Assembly (NCBI GenBank): GCA_903860745.1
Contig: CAIORQ010000022.1
Coordinates: 1 to 43,843 of the forward strand
Source: an uncultured Actinomycetes bacterium
GTDB lineage: Bacteria; Actinomycetota; Acidimicrobiia; Acidimicrobiales; RAAP-2
DNA: 43,843 nt
Reading direction: 5' to 3'
A model generated the notes under the pieces. That model had not been told where the DNA came from and searched no databases. It worked only from the letters and a program-made list of their open reading frames with translations. Below are positions 1 through 7,012 of this stretch, one piece after another. The first letter of the stretch is position 1; the number at the start of each line of letters is the position of its first letter. Position numbers and translations under genes: made by a program.

Positions 1-280
1 CGACGGTCATGTGGGGGTAGAGCGCGTAGTTCTGGAAGACCATAGCCACGTCGCGCTCCTTGGAGGTCAGGTGGTTGGCGACCCGGTCGCCGATCCTCAG
101 GGTGCCCCCGGTGATGTCCTCGAGCCCGGCCACCATGCGCAACGCGGTCGTCTTGCCGCAGCCCGAGGGTCCCACCAGGACCATGAACTCGCCCTCGGCC
201 ACCGAGAGGTTGAGCGAGCTCACGGCCTGGAAACCGTTCGGGTAAACCTTGGACATGTCCTCAATAGAGATTGACGCCAT
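1..280 (-). CDS. Sugar-type ABC transporter ATP-binding protein (N-terminal part)
   Basis: The N-terminal ~93 residues of an ABC importer ATPase; the rest lies beyond the window edge. The start ATG (278-280) is preceded by a GAGGGGAG ribosome site. The Walker A motif GPSGCGKTT lies near residues 37-45, and the Q-loop region [13 protein letters not shown] near residue 80. That Q-loop wording is typical of the MsmK/UgpC/MalK family, which energises uptake of sugars or glycerol-3-phosphate. The substrate cannot be read from this part. It lies 39 bases downstream of an IclR regulator on the same strand, so IclR control of an uptake operon is a reasonable inference. Confidence 0.9.
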   Translation of the reverse strand, partial: MASISIEDMSKVYPNGFQAVSSLNLSVAEGEFMVLVGPSGCGKTTALRMVAGLEDITGGTLRIGDRVANHLTSKERDVAMVFQNYALYPHMTV

Positions 281-319
281 CGAGTGCTCCCCTCTTGCTC
301 GTAGTGGCTGTTCGACCGG

Positions 320-1132
320 TCAGCGGCACGCGAGGACCTCGCCCAGGTGCTCGCGAATCATCTCGCAAGCCCGCGGCACCGAAGGCTCCAGGCGTGACAA
401 GGGTAGACGCTGCGCCACCGCCGCCACCGACACCGCACCGTCGGGCACGGACTCGGAGGTCAAGAACAGCGGGATGGCGATGCAGTTGATCCCCTCCTCG
501 TGCTCCTCGCGGTCCACCGCGAAGCCTCTCTCACGGATCTCCACGAACTCCTCGTGGAGCCGCTCGGGGGTGGTGCGCGTGCGCGGCGTGTATTCGATCA
601 TCTCGTCGCCGTGCTCGCGCACGAAGTCCGACACCGCCTCCAGCGAGGTCAGATGGTACGCCAGCATGGCCTTGCCCACACCGGTGCAGAAAGCGGGGTT
701 GCGACCCCCGATGGCGGACTTCATCTGATAGCGCGCCGACGGGGATTGGACCTTGGCCAGGTAGACGACCTCGTTGCCGTCGAGAATGGCGTAGTGGGTC
801 GTCTCACCGAACTCGGCGGCCATGGCCGCCAGGATGGGTCGGACCCTCCCCACTTCGTCGAGCTCTTCGTAGTAGGAGAAGGCGAGACGCAGCAGTCCGT
901 AACCCAATCGGTAGTGGCTGTTGCGGTCCTGTTCGATGAGGTCCGCCCGGCGTAGGACGCTGAGGGCCCGGTGCACGCTCGAACGGGGCGAATTGACGAG
1001 ACGAGCCAAATCGTTGAGTCCGATGCCGTCGGGGTAGGTTCCCAGCAGGTTCAAGATGGCGAGGACGCGGTCCGCGCCGTTGGGGGCCTTGGTCTGCGTC
1101 GAGACGCTGATCGCTTCGTGTGACGTCACCAC
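320..1132 (-). CDS. IclR family transcriptional regulator
   Basis: A 270-residue protein of usual IclR length. Residues ~20-80 form the winged helix-turn-helix (LNDLARLVNSPRSSVHRAL is the recognition region). Residues ~95-265 form the GAF-like effector domain with the typical stretch AFCTGVGKAMLAY. The start is one of two adjacent GTG codons (1132 or 1129) after a G-rich leader. The regulator lies just upstream of a sugar-type ABC ATPase on the same strand. IclR proteins usually respond to small organic acids or sugars; the ligand here is unknown. A perfect inverted repeat upstream (1188-1200) suggests autoregulation. Confidence 0.92.
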   Translation of the reverse strand: MVTSHEAISVSTQTKAPNGADRVLAILNLLGTYPDGIGLNDLARLVNSPRSSVHRALSVLRRADLIEQDRNSHYRLGYGLLRLAFSYYEELDEVGRVRPILAAMAAEFGETTHYAILDGNEVVYLAKVQSPSARYQMKSAIGGRNPAFCTGVGKAMLAYHLTSLEAVSDFVREHGDEMIEYTPRTRTTPERLHEEFVEIRERGFAVDREEHEEGINCIAIPLFLTSESVPDGAVSVAAVAQRLPLSRLEPSVPRACEMIREHLGEVLACR

Positions 1133-1162
1133 CGATGCCCCCCCCGCAACTCACGTGAGGCA

Positions 1163-1213
1163 ACTATAGCCACCGCGTCTCAATACAGGAACACTGTTCC
1201 ATTAGTCGGAACA
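1163..1213 (-). promoter_or_regulatory. Putative IclR operator and promoter region
   Basis: A -10-like TATAGT reads on the minus strand at 1168-1163, about 30 bases before the IclR start. A perfect 6+1+6 inverted repeat, GGAACACTGTTCC, lies at 1188-1200 over the expected -35 position, and a third half-site GGAACA follows at 1208-1213. This resembles operators of the IclR/KdgR group (TGAAACA-n-TGTTTCA type). That it is bound by the adjacent IclR protein is inference. Confidence 0.5.
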
Positions 1214-1268
1214 TGGGCGACGTCGCGCCTCGATGGTGGTCGGTGCGCGACGCCCACGCCGCCCGGGA

Positions 1269-1958
1269 TCACGCAGCGATCACCTGGCCGCGCAGGACAC
1301 TGGTCGACGAATGCTGGGGACTGCCGTCGTTGTCCTGCAACGAGATGTCCACCGCGGAGAACTGGCTCATGATCGGCTTGGCGATGGAGAAGGTGCTCGT
1401 CCCCGTCACCGACAGGACCCCCAGTGGCAGCATCTTGTTCGACGTCGGGTTGAGGAGCCAGACCTCGTAGAAGTGATTGGGGGGAAGTGTCGGCAGGCCC
1501 GTCGTGACCACGTGCATCTGCAATTCCGCGGTGGTGGCGTGCACCGTCACGCGGCCCTCGGCGCTGACCGGGGCGTCCAGGTGGTGCAGGGCCGCCACCG
1601 CGGCCAGACTCGGGGCCGATCGGTGCGCCGTGGCCGACACGACGCCGAAGCCCACCGCCACCACCAGCGCGGCGGCGGCGGCCACCCTGGTCCAGACCGG
1701 CACGCGCCGGGGCACCACCAGGGTCGGCAGGGGCCGCAGGGTGGGCGCCGCCGTCTCCGACGCCGACACCGGGGAGGGCGCGGGGAGGACCGCCGAGCGT
1801 CGCGCCGCGCGCAGCGACCCGTGCGCCACGGCCACCGAGATCAGTGCCGACGTGCACTCGCCGCACTCGCGCAGGTGCGCCACGACCTCTCGCGTCTCGG
1901 CGCCCGTCAGCTCACCGGACAGCAGGGCACTCAACTGTTCTTCGTAGTGGGTCGTCAT
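1269..1958 (-). CDS. RskA-like zinc-finger anti-sigma factor
   Basis: A 229-residue membrane-anchored anti-sigma factor. The N-terminal anti-sigma zinc finger shows H28-x3-C32-x2-C35. One transmembrane helix spans about residues 88-110. The extracytoplasmic part carries FYEVWLL (163-169), a hallmark of the RskA C-terminal domain. The ATG overlaps the stop of the ECF sigma gene (ATGA, 1955-1958), so the pair is translationally coupled. By family precedent it holds the sigma factor at the membrane until proteolysis of the anti-sigma releases it. The inducing signal cannot be read from sequence. Confidence 0.92.
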   Translation of the reverse strand: MTTHYEEQLSALLSGELTGAETREVVAHLRECGECTSALISVAVAHGSLRAARRSAVLPAPSPVSASETAAPTLRPLPTLVVPRRVPVWTRVAAAAALVVAVGFGVVSATAHRSAPSLAAVAALHHLDAPVSAEGRVTVHATTAELQMHVVTTGLPTLPPNHFYEVWLLNPTSNKMLPLGVLSVTGTSTFSIAKPIMSQFSAVDISLQDNDGSPQHSSTSVLRGQVIAA

Positions 1959-2518
1959 AGCATCAACTCTTCCTGTTCAATACGTTCGGCGAGACGGGCG
2001 AGGCCTCGAGCCATTCGCGCCTTCACCGTGCCCAGGGGCAGGTCCAGACGTCGGGCGATCTCCACCTGGGTGAGGTCGTCGAAGTAGGCCAGGACGATCA
2101 CCGCCCGTTGCTCCTCGGGTAGCGAATCAAGCCCCCGGCGCACCTCGCTGGCCCACACCATTTGGTTAATTACAGCATCTCCGTCGCTGCCCACCAACTC
2201 TCGAATCTGGGCGACGTCGACCACGTCGTGACGACGCTTGCGAAGATGGTCGATCGATCTCTTGCGGGCCACACCCAGGAGGAAGGCGATGAGGGGTCGT
2301 TTCGCATCGAGACGTTCGCGCGATCGCCACACCTCGATGAAGGTCTGCTGCAGGACGTCATCGGCCTCGGAGTCGGGGACGAAGCGCAGCACGTAGGACC
2401 GCACCGAGGGTCCGTGAGCGGCGTAGGCCTCGTTGAGGGCCGACTCGTCGCCGCGCGCCAGGCGCAAGGAGAGTTCGTCCACCGGGGAGGTCGTGACCTC
2501 GATGTCGATGTTGTCCAC
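1955..2518 (-). CDS. ECF RNA polymerase sigma factor (SigK-like)
   Basis: A 187-residue ECF sigma factor if started at GTG 2518. Region 2 covers about residues 20-95 (DDVLQQTFIEVWRSRERLD for core binding and -10 recognition). Region 4 covers about 125-185 (LTQVEIARRLDLPLGTVKARMARGL helix-turn-helix). The open frame continues upstream to 2785, but that part is basic, lacks sigma homology and crosses the divergent gene. GTG 2518 has no good ribosome site but lies six bases after a predicted -10 element, which suits a leaderless message. An alternative GTG lies at about 2554. It overlaps its anti-sigma by four bases and is divergent from a secreted DUF4397 gene. Confidence 0.9.
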   Translation of the reverse strand: MDNIDIEVTTSPVDELSLRLARGDESALNEAYAAHGPSVRSYVLRFVPDSEADDVLQQTFIEVWRSRERLDAKRPLIAFLLGVARKRSIDHLRKRRHDVVDVAQIRELVGSDGDAVINQMVWASEVRRGLDSLPEEQRAVIVLAYFDDLTQVEIARRLDLPLGTVKARMARGLARLAERIEQEELML

Positions 2519-2524
2519 ACTCTT

Positions 2525-2552
2525 TCTTCGTACCGAACCGCGCTTCGGATGC
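2525..2552 (-). promoter_or_regulatory. Putative ECF-dependent autoregulatory promoter
   Basis: On the minus strand GCATCC (2552-2547), a 16-base spacer and CGAAGA (2530-2525) precede GTG 2518 by six bases. The same layout (GCAACC-N16-CGAATA) occurs on the other strand before the divergent DUF4397 gene. The similarity to SigK-type promoters (CCATCC and CGAAT elements, recalled from memory) and the identical spacing support an ECF promoter. The transcription start would fall at or next to the GTG codon. Confidence 0.5.
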
Positions 2553-2590
2553 ACCTTACGGCGCGGCGTGACAGATTTCCGCAGAATCCT

Positions 2591-2618
2591 GCAACCGATG
2601 TCGCCGCGCCGACGAATA
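2591..2618 (+). promoter_or_regulatory. Putative ECF-dependent promoter of the DUF4397 gene
   Basis: GCAACC (2591-2596), a 16-base spacer and CGAATA (2613-2618) lie about 50 bases before the ATG of the secreted protein. It matches the motif pair before the sigma gene in both elements and spacing, suggesting that the neighbouring sigma factor transcribes both genes. This is inference from sequence only. Confidence 0.5.
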
Positions 2619-2669
2619 CCTGGTGAGTTCCGCAAAGTGCGGAGCCCTCTGACACAAGGAATCCCCCTC

Positions 2670-3362
2670 ATGCGTCTTCGTTCCCGCTTCAGCGCCGCCA
2701 CCCTGGCGGTCATCATGACCGGAGCCGGTGCCTTCGCCGCCACCCCGGCGCACGCGTCGTCCATGTCCACGACCGCCGAGGTCACCGTGATTCACGGCAT
2801 CCCGAACGTCCCGGTCACCGTGTACGCCAACAACAAGGTCCTCATCAAGGACTTCAAGTTCGGCAACGTCGTGGGCCCCGTCTCCTTGGCCCCTGGCAAG
2901 TACGCCCTGGCGATCCGTCCCTTCGGCGCAGCGGCCAGCACCAAGCCGATCCTGGCCGCGAGCGTCAGCGTCGTCGCCGGCGAGAATGCGTCGGTCGAGG
3001 CCAACCTCACCGCCGCCGGCAAGCCGACCCTGAGCGTCTTCGCCAACCCGACGACCACCCTGGCGATGGGCATGGCCCGCGTCATCGTGCGCCACACCGC
3101 CCAGGCCCCCGGCGTCGACGTCTACGCCGGTCCGACCTCGAAGGCTCCGTTGGTCTCGAACCTGGTCAACGGCAAGTCCGCCACCGCGGTCGTGCCTGCG
3201 GGTAGCTACACGATCGGCGTCTACGTGCACGGCACCAAGACCAAGCCGGCCATCGGACCCGCCAAGTTCACCTTCGCCGCTGGCAAGACCTACGTCGTCT
3301 ACGCCATCGGTTCGGCCACGTCGTCTCCGGCGACCATCACCGTGGCGGTCCAGAAGTACTAG
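2670..3362 (+). CDS. Secreted DUF4397 domain protein
   Basis: A 230-residue exported protein. Residues 1-29 form a signal peptide (RLRSR, hydrophobic core, AHA cleavage box before Ser30). The mature part is rich in Ala, Val, Thr and Lys. It contains DUF4397-style phrases such as VTVIHGIPNVPVTVYAN and, later, ARVIVRHTAQAPGVDVYAG, indicating two related beta-rich halves. The ATG at 2670 has an AAGGA ribosome site nine bases upstream; the open frame reaches further back but lacks support. No enzymatic motif is visible. It is divergent from the sigma/anti-sigma pair and shares a promoter motif with it, so it is a likely regulon member. Function unknown; a cell-wall or matrix role is only a guess. 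Confidence 0.88.
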   Translation: MRLRSRFSAATLAVIMTGAGAFAATPAHASSMSTTAEVTVIHGIPNVPVTVYANNKVLIKDFKFGNVVGPVSLAPGKYALAIRPFGAAASTKPILAASVSVVAGENASVEANLTAAGKPTLSVFANPTTTLAMGMARVIVRHTAQAPGVDVYAGPTSKAPLVSNLVNGKSATAVVPAGSYTIGVYVHGTKTKPAIGPAKFTFAAGKTYVVYAIGSATSSPATITVAVQKY

Positions 3363-3392
3363 TACCCCGCCGTCGCCGTCCGCAGTAGGACT

Positions 3393-3433
3393 GACGACCC
3401 CGCGCCACTCTCCCCTAGTGGCGCGGGATCGTC
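3393..3433. terminator. Bidirectional terminator between convergent genes
   Basis: A strong hairpin: an 11-bp perfect stem (CCCGCGCCACT, 3399-3409, with its complement at 3417-3427) around a 7-base loop. It is lengthened by five more pairs after one mismatch. It sits between the convergent DUF4397 and dioxygenase genes and is followed by a short T/A-rich run on the plus side. Confidence 0.75.
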
Positions 3434-3434
3434 T

Positions 3435-4205
3435 CTATATCGCGTAGGACGTCATCGACAGGGAGCCCAGGGTGCAACCCCGGGCGAAGAGCGTGGGGGT
3501 GGCCGCCGACGCGCTCGCCAGGCCCGCGAGGTAGGCCAGGGGCAAGAAGTGGTCCGGTGTCGGCACCGCCAGGCGGAAGTCGTCGCTCGCGAGGATCTCC
3601 CCCAGTGAGCTCGGATCCTTGGTCAACAGGGAGCTCACGTCGTCGTCGAAGCGTTGGGCCCAGTCGAAGCCGTGCTCCGCGGCTCGCCAGTCCACGGCGC
3701 GCAGATTGTGCACCACGTTGCCACTGCCGATGATGAGAACCCCCTCGTCACGAAGGGGCGCCAGGCGCGACCCGAGGTCGACGTGGTAGTCGAGCGGCTT
3801 GGACGCGTCCACCGAGAGCTGCACCACCGGGACGTCGGCGTCGGGATACATGTGGGCCAGCACCGACCACGTACCGTGGTCGATGCCCCAGGTCTCGTCG
3901 TCCAACCCGACCCAGACGGGGTCGACGATCTCGCCCACGTGGCGAGCCAGCTGCGGATCGCCCGGCACCGGGTAGTCGAAGTCGAACAGCTCCTGGGGGA
4001 AGCCGTAGAAGTCGTGGATCACGCGGGGCGAGGCCATCGAGGTCACCGCGGTCGCGTTGATGTACCAGTGCGCGGAGATGGCGAGGATGGCGGAGGGCTT
4101 CTCGAAGGAGGCGGCGAACGCCGTCCAGTCGTCGGTGTAGCGATTCGACTCGAGGGTGTTCATCGGGTTGCCGTGACCGACGAACGCGGCGGGCATCGTT
4201 GACAT
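3435..4205 (-). CDS. DODA-type extradiol ring-opening dioxygenase (YgiD/LigB family)
   Basis: A 256-residue class III extradiol dioxygenase of the 4,5-DOPA dioxygenase family. Candidate metal-binding histidines are in the expected places: H11 in GHGNP, H46 in SAHWY, H166 in GNVVHNL and H219 in PDHFLP. Bacterial YgiD-type members bind zinc or iron and open catechol rings; the physiological substrate is usually unknown. ATG 4205 follows a perfect AGGAGG. A good promoter (TTGATG-17-TAGACT) lies upstream on the minus strand, overlapping repeats next to a divergent MarR gene. This suggests MarR control in response to a phenolic compound or oxidant. Confidence 0.9.
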   Translation of the reverse strand: MSTMPAAFVGHGNPMNTLESNRYTDDWTAFAASFEKPSAILAISAHWYINATAVTSMASPRVIHDFYGFPQELFDFDYPVPGDPQLARHVGEIVDPVWVGLDDETWGIDHGTWSVLAHMYPDADVPVVQLSVDASKPLDYHVDLGSRLAPLRDEGVLIIGSGNVVHNLRAVDWRAAEHGFDWAQRFDDDVSSLLTKDPSSLGEILASDDFRLAVPTPDHFLPLAYLAGLASASAATPTLFARGCTLGSLSMTSYAI

Positions 4206-4224
4206 GGGGCCTCCTGAAGGGTCG

Positions 4225-4284
4225 TTGAAACATCCACTAGTCTAGACGATTTTAGATGAAACATCAACTAAATTGAGATACACT
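4225..4284. promoter_or_regulatory. Shared divergent promoter with MarR-type operator repeats
   Basis: Two 15-base direct repeats that differ at two positions, TTGAAACATCCACTA (4225-4239) and ATGAAACATCAACTA (4256-4270), are 31 bases apart, about three helical turns. The second lies in an imperfect palindrome (4253-4270, TAGATGA...TCAACTA). The dioxygenase promoter (TTGATG 4267-4262, TAGACT 4244-4239, 17-base spacer) overlaps both. The MarR gene has a -10-like TACACT at 4279-4284. A MarR dimer here could repress both genes. Binding is inferred. Confidence 0.6.
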
Positions 4285-4290
4285 CTTCGC

Positions 4291-4758
4291 GTGACCTCCG
4301 ACACCCCATGGCTCAACGAGGACGAGTTGCGCGCGTGGAAGGGCGTGTCCCTGATGAACCTGCAACTACAGGCCCGGCTGGGACGTCGCCTCGCCGTCCA
4401 CGGTCTGTCCTACCAGGACTACCTGGTCCTCGTCTCGCTCTCGGACCAGCCCGACGGTCGCCGACGGGTCACGGAGCTCAGTGAGGAGTTGGGGTGGGAG
4501 AAGAGCCGACTGTCGCACCACCTCTCGCGCATGTGCGAGCGCGGTCTGGTGACCAAGGAGCCCTGTCCGAGCGACCAACGCGGCATCTTCGCGATCCTGA
4601 CCGAACGGGGCCGCTCCACCCTGGCCACCGCTGCGCCCGACCATGTTCGCGACGTCCGCCACTACTTCTTTCGAGGACTGAGTCGCGCCGACGTGGCCGC
4701 CCTCGCCGACGTGGCCGAGCACGTCATGAAGAATCTCTCCGACGAGAGCCCGGCATGA
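4291..4758 (+). CDS. MarR family transcriptional regulator
   Basis: A 155-residue winged helix-turn-helix regulator. Residues ~40-110 form the DNA-binding domain (RRVTELSEELGWEKSRLSHHLSRM, then the wing EPCPSDQRGIFAILTERG). N- and C-terminal helices form the dimer interface. GTG 4291 is chosen over an upstream TTG (4273) because a -10-like TACACT (4279-4284) ends six bases before the GTG, pointing to a leaderless transcript. It is divergent from the extradiol dioxygenase with palindromic repeats between them, the usual layout of a MarR repressor and its target. Confidence 0.88.
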   Translation: MTSDTPWLNEDELRAWKGVSLMNLQLQARLGRRLAVHGLSYQDYLVLVSLSDQPDGRRRVTELSEELGWEKSRLSHHLSRMCERGLVTKEPCPSDQRGIFAILTERGRSTLATAAPDHVRDVRHYFFRGLSRADVAALADVAEHVMKNLSDESPA

Positions 4759-4807
4759 GGATTCGAAAGGGCGGCCCGACGACCCCGGTAGTACGTAGGC
4801 TCACAGC

Positions 4808-5230
4808 ATGTCGCTCTCAACGGAGGTTCGCGCGGCCCTGACCGCGGGTCGTCTCGGACACCTCGTGACGATCAATCCCGACGGGAGCCCCCAGGTGTCG
4901 GTGGTCTGGATCGGCGTCGAGGACGAGCACATCGTGGTCGGACACCTCATGGGTGGCACGAAGGTCCGCAACATCGCGCGCGACCCCCGAGTCGCCCTCA
5001 CCGTCGAGGCGGAGGGGTGCAACGCCATCGGCATGGCGAACTACCTCCTCGTCCACGGTCGCGCCCACCTCACCGCCGGCGGGGCACCCGAGCTCCTCGA
5101 ACGACTGACGCAGACCTACCTCGGCCCGGGAACGGTGTTCCCGCCGATGTCCGACCCACCCGCGGGACACGTGATCCACATCGTGCCCGAGCGCTTCGGC
5201 GGCGTGGGCCCGTGGTCCTCGAACGACTGA
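4808..5230 (+). CDS. PPOX-class (pyridoxamine 5'-phosphate oxidase-like) flavin or F420-binding protein
   Basis: A 140-residue split-barrel protein. GHLVTINPDGSPQVSVVW (residues ~17-34) and GTKVRNIARDPRVALTVE (~50-67) are typical of the actinobacterial PPOX group that uses FMN or deazaflavin F420. Which cofactor it uses cannot be decided from sequence. It follows the MarR gene by 49 bases. A TAGGCT (4796-4801) ends six bases before the ATG and no clear ribosome site is present, so it may have its own leaderless transcript. The substrate is unknown; the family includes reductases acting on biliverdin and other unsaturated compounds. Confidence 0.85.
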   Translation: MSLSTEVRAALTAGRLGHLVTINPDGSPQVSVVWIGVEDEHIVVGHLMGGTKVRNIARDPRVALTVEAEGCNAIGMANYLLVHGRAHLTAGGAPELLERLTQTYLGPGTVFPPMSDPPAGHVIHIVPERFGGVGPWSSND

Positions 5231-5258
5231 CGACCCCTGGACGATGGACCCGGGGTCG
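5231..5258 (+). terminator. Weak hairpin after the PPOX gene
   Basis: CGACCCC (5231-5237) can pair with GGGGTCG (5252-5258) around a 14-base loop directly after the stop codon. There is no T-run, so this is only a possible terminator. Confidence 0.35.
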
Positions 5259-5342
5259 GGGTGCCGATCCCCCGCGTCCGCGAGGCCGTGGTCGAGCCTC
5301 GAGAAGCCCGGCTCCCCAATTGCCTATGGGTAACCTGTTGCG

Positions 5343-6914
5343 ATGGGGTGGCGCGAGAGCACGGCGGTGAGTCCTCGCCTCAGCGTCCGACCGCGATCCG
5401 TCTTCTTCTTGGTGCTGGCCCTCGCCTTCGTGATGCTGTCGTGCTGGTCCTTCGCCGACCCGCTGGTGTCGGCCCCGGACGAACAGGCCCACATCATGCG
5501 CGCCTACGCCCTCGACCACGGCCAACTGGGCAGGTCCACCACCCCACCGAGCAAGGTCCTCGAGAACGTCACCGTTCCCACCTCCCTCTACTACACCGCG
5601 ATCTACCCCATCTGCTGGCAGACCCACGACAACATCGCGGCCTCGTGCTCGAAGCCCTGGCCGACCAGTTCCGCACCGGCGACGATCGCCATCTACGTGG
5701 ACCACTACCCGCCGCTCTACTACCTCGTCGTCGGCACGGCCACCTACGTCTCGCACGAACGCGCCGGCATCTACATGATGCGACTGATCAGCGGCCTGAT
5801 GGGGGCGGTGATGTTGGCCCTGGCGGCCTACGCGATCGCTCGCTGGAGTCGGCGCAGATCGCTCTACGCGGGTCTCGTGATCGCGTTGTCGCCGGAGGCC
5901 GCCTTCTTGTCCTCCTCGGTGAACCCCGGCGGCTTCGAAATCGTGACGGGGATCTGCCTGTGGACGCTCGTGGCCATCCTCGCTCTCGAGCACCGTGAGG
6001 ACCCCCCACGGCACCTGGTGATGCTCCTGGGCGCGGTGGCGACGGTGTTCGTCCTCATCCGGGGACTCTCGCCCCTGTGGCTGGCCCTGGCGGGCGCCTC
6101 GGTCCTCACCCTGGTGGGACCGCGCGCCATGGCCGACCTCGTGGTCGCGCGCCGCGACCTGCGCATCGCCGGCGGCGTCATCGTCGCCGCCACCGTCGTG
6201 GCCGTCGGGTGGATCCTCACCCAGGGGACCTTGAACATCCTTCCCGTGGGCGCCCCCGTCCCCAAGGACGATTCCACCCTGGCGGTCCTGCACATCGTCA
6301 CTCGCTACGTCCAGGGTTGGATTCGCGAGACGGTGGGCATCCTCGGGTGGCTCGACACCGAGTTGCCCCACGTCGTCTACCTGTCCTGGTACGCCGTCGT
6401 GGCGGCCGTGGTGGCGGTCGCGCTGGTGCGGGGCAACTGGCGCGAGCGCATCGTGCTGGCCTCGCTGTGCGCCCTCAACGTGATCATCCCGGTCGCCCTC
6501 GTCACCCGCCAGGCCAAGGTCCTCGGAGTGGTCTGGCAGGGTCGCGACAACCTGCCCCTGGCCGTCGGCGCGGTGATCATGGCGTTGGCCATCGGGGGTG
6601 GCCCGGCTCGATCGACGTCGCGACGCACCCTCGGCGTGCTCGACGAGTCCCTACGCCGTCGTGTCGCTCGGATCGCCCTGGTGGCGACCATCGGCGTGAT
6701 CGCCCTCGACGACCTGGCCTCCTTCTACACCAACCTTCGCCGCTACGCCGTGGGTCGCTACGGCCCCAAGCTCTTCTTCCTGCACGCCCAGGGCTGGTCC
6801 CCGCCGACCGGTCAGTTCCTGACGCTCCTGGTCTACGCGCTCGCCACGACCGCCTTCGGGGCGGTCCTCGCCACGTGGATCTGGTTCTCGCCGCGTCCCG
6901 ACGACCTGCGCTGA
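5343..6914 (+). CDS. DUF2142 family polytopic membrane protein
   Basis: A 523-residue integral membrane protein with about ten to twelve hydrophobic helices. It carries an early periplasmic-side motif SAPDEQAHIMRAYAL (43-57), typical of DUF2142 proteins. These resemble GT-C glycosyltransferases that use lipid-linked sugar donors, where the acidic pair after the first helix is functionally important. ATG 5343 has no ribosome site but follows TAACCT (5331-5336) by exactly six bases, suggesting a leaderless message. A tandem glycosyltransferase gene follows, so a role in surface polysaccharide assembly is likely. The exact reaction is not known. Confidence 0.85.
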   Translation: MGWRESTAVSPRLSVRPRSVFFLVLALAFVMLSCWSFADPLVSAPDEQAHIMRAYALDHGQLGRSTTPPSKVLENVTVPTSLYYTAIYPICWQTHDNIAASCSKPWPTSSAPATIAIYVDHYPPLYYLVVGTATYVSHERAGIYMMRLISGLMGAVMLALAAYAIARWSRRRSLYAGLVIALSPEAAFLSSSVNPGGFEIVTGICLWTLVAILALEHREDPPRHLVMLLGAVATVFVLIRGLSPLWLALAGASVLTLVGPRAMADLVVARRDLRIAGGVIVAATVVAVGWILTQGTLNILPVGAPVPKDDSTLAVLHIVTRYVQGWIRETVGILGWLDTELPHVVYLSWYAVVAAVVAVALVRGNWRERIVLASLCALNVIIPVALVTRQAKVLGVVWQGRDNLPLAVGAVIMALAIGGGPARSTSRRTLGVLDESLRRRVARIALVATIGVIALDDLASFYTNLRRYAVGRYGPKLFFLHAQGWSPPTGQFLTLLVYALATTAFGAVLATWIWFSPRPDDLR

Positions 6915-7012
6915 GTTGGGAGCGGACTCGCCAATCGGGCGTGTTCGGTAAGATGCACCAGGTACTTTCCGCCCGTCGCGGCGATACCTAGAAGGAATGT
7001 GAGGCGAAGCCG

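Noticed and set aside
1150-1159. CTCACGTGAG palindrome as a possible distant parS.
   Set aside because: It shares only the TCACGTGA core; the outer bases that ParB reads do not match.
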